From Pseudomonadota bacterium (GTDB lineage: Bacteria; Pseudomonadota; Gammaproteobacteria; Steroidobacterales; Woeseiaceae), in NCBI GenBank assembly GCA_022563195.1, contig JADFNV010000014.1:1-64000 (forward strand): a stretch of 64,000 bases of DNA, in the 5' to 3' direction. Both the position numbers and the translations under genes were made by a program. Of this stretch, positions 1-11,653 are shown in pieces (position 1 is the stretch's first letter; each line of letters opens with the position of its first letter). The notes beneath the pieces were generated by a model. That model did not search any database. It saw only the letters and a program-made list of their open reading frames with translations, and was not told the DNA's origin.

Positions 1-2
1 CC

Positions 3-2338
<2,336 letters not shown>

Positions 2339-2339
2339 C

Positions 2340-3356
2340 ATGGCAAAAATGAACATGATCGAAGCCATCCGTTCGGCGCTCGACGTCCTGATGGACAAGG
2401 ACCCCAATGTTGTGATTCTCGGTCAGGACGTCGGTTATTTCGGCGGCGTGTTCCGTTGCACCGATGGTCTGCAGCGCAAGTATGGCGAGCATCGTGTTAT
2501 CGATGCACCGATCTCCGAGGGCGGCATCATCGGCGCAGCAATTGGCATGGGCGTCAACGGTCTTCGCCCGGTCGCTGAAATCCAGTTCGCCGACTACATT
2601 TATCCGGGCTTCGACCAGATTGTCAGCGAACTGGCGCGCCTGCGCTATCGAACCTGCGGTGAATTCTTTTCGCCAGTGACAATCCGCACACCCTGTGGCG
2701 GCGGTATTCGTGGCGGACAAACGCATTCGCAGAGTCCCGAAGCTATCTTCGCGCATATCAGTGGCATCAGGACCGTCATGCCGTCGAATCCCTACGATGC
2801 GAAGGGCTTGTTGATCAGTTCAATCGAATCAGATGATCCGGTCGTGTTCTTCGAACCCAAGCGCATTTACAATGGGCCGTTCGATGGGGATCCCGACAAA
2901 CCTGCAATATCCTGGGCATCGCATCCGAAGGGCGAGGTACCTGAAGGCTATTACACGGTACCTCTGGACACGGCGGAGATTATCAGGACCGGTGAAGAAC
3001 TGACGATTGTCACATACGGTACGCTCGTGCATGTCGCGCAAGCCGCTGCCGATGCGGTTGGCGTCGATGCGGAAATAATTGACGTGCGCAGCCTGGCACC
3101 ACTTGACGTGAAAACTCTCGCCGATTCGGTTAACAAGACCGGTCGCTGCCTGGTCGCCCACGAAGCAACCCGCTTTGGCGGCTACGGTGGAGAGCTTGTC
3201 GCACAAATACAGAAAGAGTGTTTTTACAGTCTCCAGGCACCGATCGGACGCGTCGCAGGTTGGGACACGCCGTACCCGCATGCGTTCGAATGGCAATATT
3301 TCCCGGGCAAGAAGCGGCTGATCAACGCCATTGACAAGATGATGGCAGCGGCATGA
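2340..3356 (+). CDS. bkdA2: Branched-chain 2-oxoacid dehydrogenase E1 subunit beta
   Basis: Beta subunit (338 aa) forming the alpha2beta2 E1 with the preceding product. The ATG at 2340 (MAKMNMIEAI) starts 1 nt after the alpha stop. The reading frame is open further upstream, but that part lies inside the alpha gene and lacks family similarity. Family landmarks are ILGQDVGYFGGVFRCT near residue 23, DAPISEGGIIGAAIG near 55, the EIQFADYIYPGFDQI block, and the C-terminal transketolase domain (VAHEATRFGGYGGE). The stop overlaps the E2 start (ATGA), which implies translational coupling. Confidence 0.93.
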   Translation: MAKMNMIEAIRSALDVLMDKDPNVVILGQDVGYFGGVFRCTDGLQRKYGEHRVIDAPISEGGIIGAAIGMGVNGLRPVAEIQFADYIYPGFDQIVSELARLRYRTCGEFFSPVTIRTPCGGGIRGGQTHSQSPEAIFAHISGIRTVMPSNPYDAKGLLISSIESDDPVVFFEPKRIYNGPFDGDPDKPAISWASHPKGEVPEGYYTVPLDTAEIIRTGEELTIVTYGTLVHVAQAAADAVGVDAEIIDVRSLAPLDVKTLADSVNKTGRCLVAHEATRFGGYGGELVAQIQKECFYSLQAPIGRVAGWDTPYPHAFEWQYFPGKKRLINAIDKMMAAA

Positions 3357-4612
3357 GCGAGTTCGTCTTCAAGCTGCCGGACCTCGGTGAAGGTACCGTC
3401 GAATCTGAGATAGCCGAATGGTTTATCAGTGTCGGCGATCAGGTTAATGAAGAGGATGTCGTCGGCACGATGATGACCGACAAGGCTGCCATTGAGCTCT
3501 CATCTCCTGTCTCGGGCAAAGTCATCAAGCTGGCGGGTGAGCCCGGTGATATCGTCGCCGTGGGTGCTGCACTGGTCGTGTTCGAAATTGAATCGGCAGC
3601 AAAGGACATAGGAACGCCGCATGAAAGTGATCGCCCGGTTGACGGGCTCCTACAGGGTGAGGCCCAGACCAACGCCACGCCTGCGAAGTCAAATAGACAG
3701 ACCCGCGTCCTGACCTCGCCGGCCATTCGGCGTAGAGCTGCTGACGCCAGTATCGATCTGGCGTTGATACCCGGTACCGGCCCTGGCGGGCGCATTTCTC
3801 GCAAAGATTTCGACCGGTATATCAACGAGCCTGCAGGAGCCCGCTCCCGTCAGGCGGGATCGAGACATGCGGACGATCATGGCCATGCGATACCACCGCA
3901 GGATCAATCGTCGTCCGGGACGACCGAGATCAAGATCATCGGCCTGCGGCGCATCATCGCCGAGCGTATGTCCGCGGCAACGCGCGAAATACCCCACTTT
4001 ACCTACATCGAGGAAATCGACGTCACCGAACTCGACGCGCTGCGCACGCACCTGAACGAGAAAAACGCCGGCAATTCCGAAAAACTGACGCTGTTGCCGT
4101 TTCTCGGGCTGGCGTTAATTCGAGTTCTGAAAGATTTCCCGCAATGCAACGCAACCTATGACAAAGAACGTAATGTCCTCTTGCAACACGCAGACGTGCA
4201 TCTTGGCATTGCGACGCAGACGCCGGACGGGCTGAAGGTGCCCGTTGTCCGTCACGCCCAAACGCGTTCCATCGATGATCTTGCCGGCGAAATGCGCCGC
4301 GTATCCGCGGCCGCACGAAATAACAGCATCGGTAAAGATGAGCTGACCGGATCGACGATCACGATCACGAGCCTCGGCAAACTCGGCGGCATCGCATCGA
4401 CTCCGATCATCAACATGCCTGAAGTCGGCATCATTGGTGTCAATCGCGCCACAGAACGTCCGGTCGTCTTAAAGGGTCAAGTCGTCGTGCGCCTGATGAT
4501 GAACCTGTCGTCTTCTTTCGATCATCGCTTCGTCGATGGCTACGATGCTGCCGCCATGATTCAACGCATCAAGGAGTTGCTTGAGCATCCGGCGACGATC
4601 TTTCTGCCCTAG
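3353..4612 (+). CDS. bkdB: Branched-chain 2-oxoacid dehydrogenase E2 (lipoamide acyltransferase)
   Basis: Dihydrolipoyl acyltransferase core of the complex (419 aa). Residues 1-78 form one lipoyl domain with the lipoylated lysine in MTDKAAIEL (about K44). Residues 118-155 are the peripheral-subunit-binding domain (SPAIRRRAADASIDL, GTGPGGRISRKDF). From about 190 comes the catalytic domain with the active-site HRFVDGYD near residue 390. A linker between the domains is rich in Ala/Ser/Gln. It overlaps E1 beta by 4 nt. No E3 (dihydrolipoamide dehydrogenase) follows, so E3 must be encoded elsewhere. Confidence 0.93.
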   Translation: MSEFVFKLPDLGEGTVESEIAEWFISVGDQVNEEDVVGTMMTDKAAIELSSPVSGKVIKLAGEPGDIVAVGAALVVFEIESAAKDIGTPHESDRPVDGLLQGEAQTNATPAKSNRQTRVLTSPAIRRRAADASIDLALIPGTGPGGRISRKDFDRYINEPAGARSRQAGSRHADDHGHAIPPQDQSSSGTTEIKIIGLRRIIAERMSAATREIPHFTYIEEIDVTELDALRTHLNEKNAGNSEKLTLLPFLGLALIRVLKDFPQCNATYDKERNVLLQHADVHLGIATQTPDGLKVPVVRHAQTRSIDDLAGEMRRVSAAARNNSIGKDELTGSTITITSLGKLGGIASTPIINMPEVGIIGVNRATERPVVLKGQVVVRLMMNLSSSFDHRFVDGYDAAAMIQRIKELLEHPATIFLP

Positions 4613-4716
4613 GGAGCCTCTGATTTATTCTGGACGAAGTAGATTGTGGCCAAATTTTCAGATTCAGGGCGTGGATCGCACCTGATATTTTCAGTGGCAA
4701 TCATTCCCACATAGGC

Positions 4717-5703
4717 TCACTTGCGAAATAGAATTCCACGCAAGTAATCGCCAATATCTCCCGAACGATTGCGGTATACATCGATGATGACCGCAGCGAT
4801 GATGACGAGGCCCGTAACCACGCGCTTGCCTGGCTCGCTCGCACCGATTTGCGCAAGGCCTGTTTGCAGCACCGCGATAATCGCCACGCCAAGGAATGTG
4901 TTGATAACCGAGCCTTTGCCACCCGCGAGACTCGTGCCGCCGATGACGACGGCCGCGATCGCCGAGAGTTCGAGACCGATTCCGGCATTTGGATCCGCGG
5001 ACTGCAGGTAGCCTACGTGGAACAGGCCGCCAAGGCCGGCCAACGTTCCGGCGATGCCGAAAACAACCAACTTGATCCTGGTGACATTGATACCGGACAG
5101 GTGCACTGCTTCCTCATTCGTCCCAACCGCGATCGCGTAACGGCCGAAGACCGTTCGCGACAGCAGCAATTGCCCGACAACCACGACGATGACCGCCACA
5201 AACCACGCGGGAGATAGGCTAACGATGGGCAGCGGCGCACTTATTTTTGCTACCAGTGATCCAATGTAGAGCGTCTTGGAGTCCGTGACGAGGTAGGCGC
5301 CCCCGCGGGCAATTTCAAGCATGCCCAGCGTTACAATGAATGACGGCACACCCCAGCGCGTCACGACCGACCCATTAAAAAGGCCGCAGATCAAGCCGGT
5401 TAAAAGGCACATCGCAGCTGCCAGCCAAAGTGGCAGCTGCAATTCGACAATGGCAAGTCCAAGTACCGCACCGCAAAGTGCCATTACCGAGCCAACCGAC
5501 AGATCGATACCGGCGACGATAAGCACAAACGTCATGCCAACAGCGATAACGAGTAGCGCGGGCATCTGATTAGCCAAGGTCGTAAATGTCAGGACTGACC
5601 AGAAATAGTCGCTCTGTGCGCTAAAAAAACCAATCAGGATAACCAGGGCCACGAGCAATCCAAAAAACTCCTGGGTTAGCAGTCGTTTAAATCGCGCCCT
5701 CAT
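4717..5703 (-). CDS. Ribose-type ABC transporter permease
   Basis: Inner-membrane permease of the CUT2 (ribose/xylose/AraH) family, 328 aa. Many hydrophobic segments span the protein. Family-typical blocks are GIDLSVGSVMAL, VTRWGVPSFIVTLGML, SAIAAVVIGGTSLAGGKGS and TFLGVAIIAVLQTGL. It is the last gene of the leftward operon FAD oxidase - binding protein - ATPase - permease, 11 nt after the ATPase. Such permeases normally homodimerise. The sugar cannot be deduced from sequence. Downstream lies a roughly 100-nt tail-to-tail gap to the E2 gene with no convincing terminator. Confidence 0.9.
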   Translation of the reverse strand: MRARFKRLLTQEFFGLLVALVILIGFFSAQSDYFWSVLTFTTLANQMPALLVIAVGMTFVLIVAGIDLSVGSVMALCGAVLGLAIVELQLPLWLAAAMCLLTGLICGLFNGSVVTRWGVPSFIVTLGMLEIARGGAYLVTDSKTLYIGSLVAKISAPLPIVSLSPAWFVAVIVVVVGQLLLSRTVFGRYAIAVGTNEEAVHLSGINVTRIKLVVFGIAGTLAGLGGLFHVGYLQSADPNAGIGLELSAIAAVVIGGTSLAGGKGSVINTFLGVAIIAVLQTGLAQIGASEPGKRVVTGLVIIAAVIIDVYRNRSGDIGDYLRGILFRK

Positions 5704-5714
5704 CTAATTGTTTC

Positions 5715-7229
5715 TCACGCCGCGTTATCGCCCACGTAGGCGCTAAACGATGCTGCCATGATTTTTTCCGCCGTCCATTCACCCCGGTCGAAAGTAGCGC
5801 TGAGCTGTCCATTGGACATCACTACAATTCGGTCACACAGATCCGTCAACTCACGGCTTTCGCTCGAAACAATGACGATCGCTTTTCCTTGTCGAGCGAG
5901 GTCAATCAACAGATTGTAAATCGCCATCTTGGTATGAATGTCGATGCCGCGTGTCGGCTCATCGAACAATAGTATGCGACAGTCGCGTAGCAGCCAGCGG
6001 GCAATGCTGACTTTCTGCTGATTGCCGCCACTGAGTTGCCTGACGATCTGCACGATATTGTCGCACTTGATGTCCAGCAATTTGCGGTAACTCTCAACCG
6101 CTTCTTGTTCTGCGCTCGTATCCACCCATCCACCCAGGCGACTGAACAGGTGCAGCGATGACAGCGTCACATTAGCTTTTACTGATTGCTCCAAGAGCAG
6201 GCCTTGCTGCTTGCGGTCCTCGGGGATGAGACCAATACCGTAGGCCACGGCATCCATGGGTGACTTCAAATTAATCGGTTCCGAGGTCTCGCCTGACCGT
6301 ATGCAACCACTGTCGATTTTATCGGCACCATAAATCGCGCGCAGTAACTCGGTCCTGCCTGAGCCGACCAGTCCTGCGATACCGAGAATTTCGCCGAATC
6401 GTATGTCCAGGTTTATGTTTTTCAGCAAGTCCCTGGTGCCCAGCTCGCGAACCACTAGCGCGCTCGACCGCTGAGTCGCAGCGCGCCGCTCGACCGGTGG
6501 TTTCACGAGCTTATCCGCCATCCGACGCACAATTTCGTCCGTGGTAATCTCCGCAACGACCGCACTGATCACCGTTTCTCCGTCCCGGAGAACTGAAACG
6601 CGATCCGCAATACGCCGAATCTCATCCACTCGATGGCTGATATAGATAATCGCCGTGCCGCCCGCTTTTATGGACTCGATTTTCTCGAACAACAATTCGA
6701 TCTGCGGGTCAGTCAGCGCGGCTGTCGGTTCGTCCAGAATTAATAATCGACAGGGCTGGATCAGCTCGCGCGCAATTTCAATAAGCTGCTGTAGCCCGAT
6801 TCCCAGACTACGCAACGGCACACGCGGATCGATACTGTCCATACCCATGTCGTGCAGAACAACGCTTGCATCGTCGAACAAAGAATTGAAGTCGATCAAC
6901 CCATATCGCTGCGGTAATGATCGGAAAAAAAGATTTTCCGCGACGCTCAGATTTCCGATCAGGTTGAATTCCTGCATGACAATCCGGATACCAGCTCTTT
7001 CCGCATCTCTCATCGATGAAGGCTCATGCACCACGCCCGACATTTGCATCTCACCGCCATCCGCATCGGTAATGCCGCAAATAATGTTACAGATCGTAGT
7101 TTTGCCGGCGCCGTTCGCACCGACGAGTGCGTGTACTTCACTTTTCGCGAAGTCGAGATCAACTCCACGCAGGACCGGTACCGCATAGCTCTTATGCAAA
7201 TCGTTGATCGAAAGCAGCGATGCGCTCAC
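5715..7229 (-). CDS. Ribose-type ABC transporter, double ATP-binding protein
   Basis: RbsA/MglA-type ATPase with two ABC domains in one chain (504 aa). The N-terminal domain has Walker A GANGAGKTT, Walker B LLILDEPTAALT and a degenerate signature (LGIGLQQ). The C-terminal domain has GLVGSGRTELL, in which the Walker A lysine is replaced by arginine as is usual for this family, the signature LSGGNQQKV and Walker B ILLFDEPTRGIDI. It energises uptake together with the neighbouring permease and binding lipoprotein and lies 10 nt after the latter. Confidence 0.92.
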   Translation of the reverse strand: MSASLLSINDLHKSYAVPVLRGVDLDFAKSEVHALVGANGAGKTTICNIICGITDADGGEMQMSGVVHEPSSMRDAERAGIRIVMQEFNLIGNLSVAENLFFRSLPQRYGLIDFNSLFDDASVVLHDMGMDSIDPRVPLRSLGIGLQQLIEIARELIQPCRLLILDEPTAALTDPQIELLFEKIESIKAGGTAIIYISHRVDEIRRIADRVSVLRDGETVISAVVAEITTDEIVRRMADKLVKPPVERRAATQRSSALVVRELGTRDLLKNINLDIRFGEILGIAGLVGSGRTELLRAIYGADKIDSGCIRSGETSEPINLKSPMDAVAYGIGLIPEDRKQQGLLLEQSVKANVTLSSLHLFSRLGGWVDTSAEQEAVESYRKLLDIKCDNIVQIVRQLSGGNQQKVSIARWLLRDCRILLFDEPTRGIDIHTKMAIYNLLIDLARQGKAIVIVSSESRELTDLCDRIVVMSNGQLSATFDRGEWTAEKIMAASFSAYVGDNAA

Positions 7230-7239
7230 GAGTCTGTCG

Positions 7240-8196
7240 CTATAGGTCGCCGGCCGTTACCAGACTAACCGGCGTTTTTCGGTCTGCCGGCACTTCGCCA
7301 TCGCGCAGAATCAGCAGGCCATATTCGATACCGAAAATAGCAAGCTGATCGCCATACTGGTCAACAGTGGCAAGCAGCTCTCCATTCCTGAGCAATTCGT
7401 GAGTTGCGGCAATGTTGTCGAAACCGATAACCTGGATGTCGCCGGTCTTGCCAGCCTGTCGAACAGCCGCGATCGCACCAATGGCCATATTGTCATTGCT
7501 GCACAGCAGCGCTTTAATATTCGGATTCTCTGCAATCATCGCCGCAGCGACGATACTCGCCCTCCCCTGATCCCAATTACCCGCCTGAATACTGACCACT
7601 TCGACACCCGCAGCGCTCATGGCATCTTCGAACCCTGCTTGGCGCTGCTGTGCGTTAAATGCCGTACTGATCCCACCGATAATCGCGACCTGATCGCCTT
7701 TGCCCAGCCGTGCCCCAAGATAGTTTCCAACCAGTTGCGCACCTTCATGATTGTCTGGCCCGACAAAAGGCACCGCTATACCAGCGTCGTCAAGCAGCCC
7801 CGCATCAAGCTTGTTATCAATATTGACGACGACGATTCCGTTATGGACCGCGCGTGCTACCGCCGGTATCAAAGCCTTCGAATCGGCCGGAGCAACGACA
7901 ATGATGTCGACGCCTCGTGCTGACATCTGCTCGATCAAAGCGACTTGCTGGGTCAGGTCGCTCTCATCTTTCAGGCCGTTCACGATCAGGTCATATTGAT
8001 CAAGGTGTTGTTGATGATGTTGCTCCGCTCCCTGCGCCATATTGACGAAAAACTCATTCGCCAGTGACTTCATGATCAACGCAACGGTGGGTCGCTTGTC
8101 CACATTCGTCGCCGGCTCCTGGTCGCCAGTGCACGCCGCGATGATCAACAGGCTGGCACTTGCGAGCCGGAAGAATATTGCGCCCCGACTGCTCAT
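7240..8196 (-). CDS. Ribose/LacI-type sugar-binding lipoprotein of ABC transporter
   Basis: Periplasmic binding protein type 1 (Peripla_BP_4), 318 aa. The frame is open further upstream, but the ATG at 8196 gives a lipoprotein signal: LASASLLIIAAC with the lipidated cysteine at residue 22. The mature fold starts RPTVALIMKSLANEFF, and the hinge region contains LLCSNDNMAIGAI and VIGFDN. The start overlaps the FAD oxidase stop (ATGA), so the two are coupled. Most Gram-negative ribose-type binding proteins are soluble, so membrane anchoring is slightly unusual. The ligand is unknown. Confidence 0.88.
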   Translation of the reverse strand: MSSRGAIFFRLASASLLIIAACTGDQEPATNVDKRPTVALIMKSLANEFFVNMAQGAEQHHQQHLDQYDLIVNGLKDESDLTQQVALIEQMSARGVDIIVVAPADSKALIPAVARAVHNGIVVVNIDNKLDAGLLDDAGIAVPFVGPDNHEGAQLVGNYLGARLGKGDQVAIIGGISTAFNAQQRQAGFEDAMSAAGVEVVSIQAGNWDQGRASIVAAAMIAENPNIKALLCSNDNMAIGAIAAVRQAGKTGDIQVIGFDNIAATHELLRNGELLATVDQYGDQLAIFGIEYGLLILRDGEVPADRKTPVSLVTAGDL

Positions 8197-9569
8197 CGGG
8201 CGAGCACCCGACCCGGATTCAGCAGATTTTTGGGATCGAGGTTTTTTTTCAAGCTTCGCATCAACTCGATCTCGGTGGCAGAGCGGCTGTGTGACAACCA
8301 GTTTAGTTTTTCGGTGCCGATGCCGTGCTCGGCTGAAACCGATCCGCCAATGGCGGTGAGCGGCGCATAAACACACTCATCACTCGCGTCGTGGAAATCG
8401 CCCGTTTCGTTGGGTTGCACAAAGAAATGCAGATTGCCATCGGCGACATGTCCAATCGTATAGCATTCACCATTGGGCCAGCACTGCGAGACCTTGCTTT
8501 TTACATCCGCGACGTAATCGTCCATGTCACGTATCGGCAAACTGACGTCATAGAGGTAAACGGGTTCGGGTTCGAGGATGGCTTCGAAGTTTTCGCGAAT
8601 TTCCCAGATTGCACGAGCTTCGGCTGTCGATTTCGGAATGACAGCGTCGACGATCAACTGATCGTCCAGGGCGCTGGCCAATACAGCTTCGAAGCGCTCT
8701 GCACCAGCATCCGGATCGCCTCCTTCTGACTGCAAGACCACGTAATAAGGGTGGTCGCGTGACATCGGCGCACGATGACCGCCTTTTCCGGTCACCGCTG
8801 CAAAATAGTCGCCCCACATGATCTCGAATGCACTCAACGTGCCGGCGAGTTGTTGCTGCACGTGATTAAGGAACGCCGACACTGCATCGAAGTCACGCAT
8901 CGCGACGATCGCATTTTGCCGGCTGGCCGGTTGCGGAAACAAACGCAGTACCGCCCGCGTAATCACACCGAGCGTTCCTTCAGTGCCGATGAACAATTGT
9001 TTGAGATCGTAGCCCGCATTGTTCTTCAACATGCGATTCATGGACGAGATCACGGTACCGTCGGCGAGGACCACTTCGAGCCCCAGCACGAGATTGCGCA
9101 TCATCCCGTAGCGCAGTACGTTGATGCCACCCGCGTTGGTTGCGATATTGCCGCCGATCGTGCAGCTGCCGCGTGCACCAAGGTCCAGCGGAAAATACAA
9201 TCCCTGTTCTGCGACAGCTTCCTGAACGCTCTGCAGTATCGCCCCCGCCTCGACGACAGCCGTACAACCAATGACGTCGATCTCGTCAATTCGAGTCATT
9301 TTCTCGAGCGACAAAACGACATCGGCCGGTGTCGACTCCGCAGCGGCGACACAATTCGTGAGTCCACCTTGTACTACGACGGATTGTTCATGGTCGTGAC
9401 AGCAATGCAGAAGTGCCGATACTTCGTCCGTAGAAATAGGCAAGACAATGGCTTTCGCTTGCGTCGAGTCGTGGTTCCAGAAACTCGTTGGCCGCTCGGC
9501 GATCGAGCCCCCGGTCATGATCCGGCCGGCGCCGACGACGTCTTTCAGTTTCTCTATAATCTTGCTCAT
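8193..9569 (-). CDS. GlcD-like FAD-linked oxidase (2-hydroxyacid dehydrogenase type)
   Basis: FAD-binding PCMH-type oxidoreductase, 458 aa from the ATG at 9569 (MSKIIEKLKDVVG). Upstream codons in frame cross into the divergent promoter and lack family similarity. The FAD domain carries VVVQGGLTNCV, LDLGARGSCTIGGNIATNAGG and KQLFIGTEGTLGVI. The C-terminal domain ends with SAEHGIGTEKL and DPKNLLNPGRVL. This architecture oxidises D-lactate, glycolate or D-2-hydroxyglutarate to 2-oxo acids. It is the first gene of the ABC transporter operon, so the imported compound may be or contain a 2-hydroxy acid. That link is inference. Confidence 0.88.
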   Translation of the reverse strand: MSKIIEKLKDVVGAGRIMTGGSIAERPTSFWNHDSTQAKAIVLPISTDEVSALLHCCHDHEQSVVVQGGLTNCVAAAESTPADVVLSLEKMTRIDEIDVIGCTAVVEAGAILQSVQEAVAEQGLYFPLDLGARGSCTIGGNIATNAGGINVLRYGMMRNLVLGLEVVLADGTVISSMNRMLKNNAGYDLKQLFIGTEGTLGVITRAVLRLFPQPASRQNAIVAMRDFDAVSAFLNHVQQQLAGTLSAFEIMWGDYFAAVTGKGGHRAPMSRDHPYYVVLQSEGGDPDAGAERFEAVLASALDDQLIVDAVIPKSTAEARAIWEIRENFEAILEPEPVYLYDVSLPIRDMDDYVADVKSKVSQCWPNGECYTIGHVADGNLHFFVQPNETGDFHDASDECVYAPLTAIGGSVSAEHGIGTEKLNWLSHSRSATEIELMRSLKKNLDPKNLLNPGRVLAR

Positions 9570-9641
9570 GATCGGTAAGATTGCCGCATAATTGAGTGTG
9601 CCATGAAGAAGTGGTACTCCGTCAAGGTGATAAGAACAAGA

Positions 9642-10670
9642 ATGCCGCTGAAAAAAATACAACTGCAGCCGCCGTACTTGCTGTTCCTGGGTGACGTCCC
9701 GGACGATGGCCATGCCAAAACGGCTCATGGCATGGCTTATTGGCGGCCGCAACTGTGCGCAGGGCAGATGCGCCTGCCCGGTTGCCCGGTCGACATCGGC
9801 CTGCCTGATCTCAACGTCGAGGAAACCGTCGCAGCCGGCATCCGTACGGCAATCATTGGAATTGCGTCAACCGGTGGCCAGCTTGAGGCTGCATGGATGC
9901 CACAATTGATCGCCTTGGCTCGCGCCGGAATCAACCTCGCTTCGGGCATGCACAGTAAGCTGATCGATGCCGCAGATCTCGTTGCCGCGGCCAAACAGGG
10001 TAATGCCACGCTGATCGATATTCGCGTACCGCCCGAGGACCTGCCGGTCAGTCGTGGCCGAAAACGCAGCGGTAAACGAGTATTGACCGTCGGCACGGAC
10101 TGCGCAATTGGCAAGAAATACACCGCGCTCGCATTGCACCGGGAGTTCGAAAATCGTGGTATCAATGTGGATTTCCGGGCGACTGGACAGACCGGCATCA
10201 TGATCGCAGGTGAAGGCATACCGATCGACGCCGTCGTGGCCGACTTTGTCTCCGGCGCAGCCGATGTGCTGTCGCCTGACAATGACGCCGATCACTGGGA
10301 TGTGATTGAAGGGCAGGGTGCGCTGCTGCACCCAAGTTATGCCGGCGTAAGCCTCGGCCTGTTGCATGGCTCGCAACCTGACGCCGTCGTGCTCTGTCAC
10401 GAAGTGGGTCGCGCCGATCTACTTGGCCTCGAAGGCATCTTCGTCGTGCCGCCACTGGACCAGGTTATCGACATCGTTCTGACATCCGCCAAGATCACGA
10501 ATCCGAACTGCATCTGGGCCGGAATCAGCATCAATACATCGAGTCTCGACGATACGCAACGTCATTCGTATCTCGGAGACCTGGAAAACAAATACGGTCT
10601 TCCCTGTGTCGACCCGGTCGCCACGGGCATGGCGAAGATTGCCGATTTCCTGTTGGAGAACGTCAAGTGA
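9642..10670 (+). CDS. dgcN: DgcN-like protein (DUF1611), probable D-glutamate N-acetyltransferase
   Basis: DUF1611 family, 342 aa. The recognisable fold starts PPYLLFLGDVPDDGHAKTAHG, then WRPQLCAGQMRLPGC and a P-loop-like VGTDCAIGKKYTALAL. An in-frame ATG at 9603 gives 13 more residues, but the family normally begins just before PYLLFLGD, so 9642 is preferred. The next gene overlaps by 4 nt (GTGA) and is a DgcA-like racemase. That pairing is the reported DgcN-DgcA D-glutamate catabolic module, in which DgcN acetylates D-Glu and DgcA racemises N-acetyl-Glu. The substrate here is inferred from pairing and family. Confidence 0.75.
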   Translation: MPLKKIQLQPPYLLFLGDVPDDGHAKTAHGMAYWRPQLCAGQMRLPGCPVDIGLPDLNVEETVAAGIRTAIIGIASTGGQLEAAWMPQLIALARAGINLASGMHSKLIDAADLVAAAKQGNATLIDIRVPPEDLPVSRGRKRSGKRVLTVGTDCAIGKKYTALALHREFENRGINVDFRATGQTGIMIAGEGIPIDAVVADFVSGAADVLSPDNDADHWDVIEGQGALLHPSYAGVSLGLLHGSQPDAVVLCHEVGRADLLGLEGIFVVPPLDQVIDIVLTSAKITNPNCIWAGISINTSSLDDTQRHSYLGDLENKYGLPCVDPVATGMAKIADFLLENVK

Positions 10671-11653
10671 AGCGCCAGGTATCGGCTCATCTCGAGAACT
10701 GGATGGCATTGATCCCATTTCGGATTGCGCGGCAGACCTCGGACGACTTTCCGTGCGTGGTCTGCGAAATCGGCCAGGATGGGCGAATCGGCCGCGGCGA
10801 GGCGCTCGGCGTTTACTATCTTGGCGAGACCGAGAAATCGATGTTGGCACAGCTCGATTCAATAGCCGGCGATCTTGCCGGCGGTGCGGGCCGGCAGGAA
10901 TTGCTCGAGTTGTTGCCGCCTGGCGGCGCACGATGCGCCGCCGATGCGGCGCTCTGGGATCTTGAAGCGCAGCTTTCGGGAACCTCTGCCTGGAATACGG
11001 CCGGCGTTGCCCCTGACCCCATCGAAACCGTCTTCACTATCGGTCTCGAAGCCGAGCCCGAAGAAATGGGCGCGCGCGCCGCGGCCGCCTCCGACCTGAC
11101 GTTGTTCAAGATCAAACTGAACGACGACCGGCCTGTTGAACGCGTTGCTGCCATTCGCGACGCGCGTCCTGACTCACGACTCGTCGTCGACGTCAACGAA
11201 GCCTGGAATTTCGAGCGACTCAAAGAAGTGGCTCCTGAACTGGCCGCTCTTGACGTCAAGATGATCGAACAACCGTTACCGCGCGGCAAGGATTCCGCAC
11301 TCGAGGATTACGAATCACCGTTACCGCTGTGTGCCGACGAGTCCTGTCAGGACACTACTGATCTCGATGACCTTGTGCCTCGCTACCAGATGATCAACAT
11401 TAAACTCGATAAGACGGGAGGATTGACACACGGTCTCGAGCTCGCACAGGCGGCAAGAGCAAAAGGTCTCGGCTTGATGGTCGGCTGCATGGGCGGAACG
11501 TCACTGTGCATGGCACCCATCCATGTCCTCGCGCAACTGGCGGATTTTGTCGACATCGACGGTCCACTGCTGCTGAAAAATGATCGCTTGGGCGGGTTCG
11601 ACTACGACCGCGGCATGGTATCCCTGCCCGAGAAACGCTTCTGGGGCGTTTAA
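10667..11653 (+). CDS. dgcA: DgcA-like enolase-superfamily racemase (N-acetyl-D-Glu racemase / dipeptide epimerase type)
   Basis: Muconate-lactonising subgroup of the enolase superfamily, 328 aa with a GTG start overlapping the dgcN stop. Catalytic landmarks in order are the KIK lysine motif (FKIKLND, about residue 147), metal ligands in VDVNEAW, MIEQPL and CADESCQD, and the second catalytic lysine in NIKLDKTGG. Sequence alone cannot separate L-Ala-D/L-Glu epimerase from N-acetyl-D-glutamate racemase. The dgcN neighbour favours the latter. Its stop shares the palindrome TTAA with the stop of the convergent isoaspartyl peptidase. Confidence 0.75.
   Translation: MKRQVSAHLENWMALIPFRIARQTSDDFPCVVCEIGQDGRIGRGEALGVYYLGETEKSMLAQLDSIAGDLAGGAGRQELLELLPPGGARCAADAALWDLEAQLSGTSAWNTAGVAPDPIETVFTIGLEAEPEEMGARAAAASDLTLFKIKLNDDRPVERVAAIRDARPDSRLVVDVNEAWNFERLKEVAPELAALDVKMIEQPLPRGKDSALEDYESPLPLCADESCQDTTDLDDLVPRYQMINIKLDKTGGLTHGLELAQAARAKGLGLMVGCMGGTSLCMAPIHVLAQLADFVDIDGPLLLKNDRLGGFDYDRGMVSLPEKRFWGV

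Noticed and set aside
4613-4716. Possible terminator between the E2 gene and the ABC permease
   Set aside because: Only a short CTGATATTTTCAG-type symmetry is visible, without a GC-rich stem followed by a T run.
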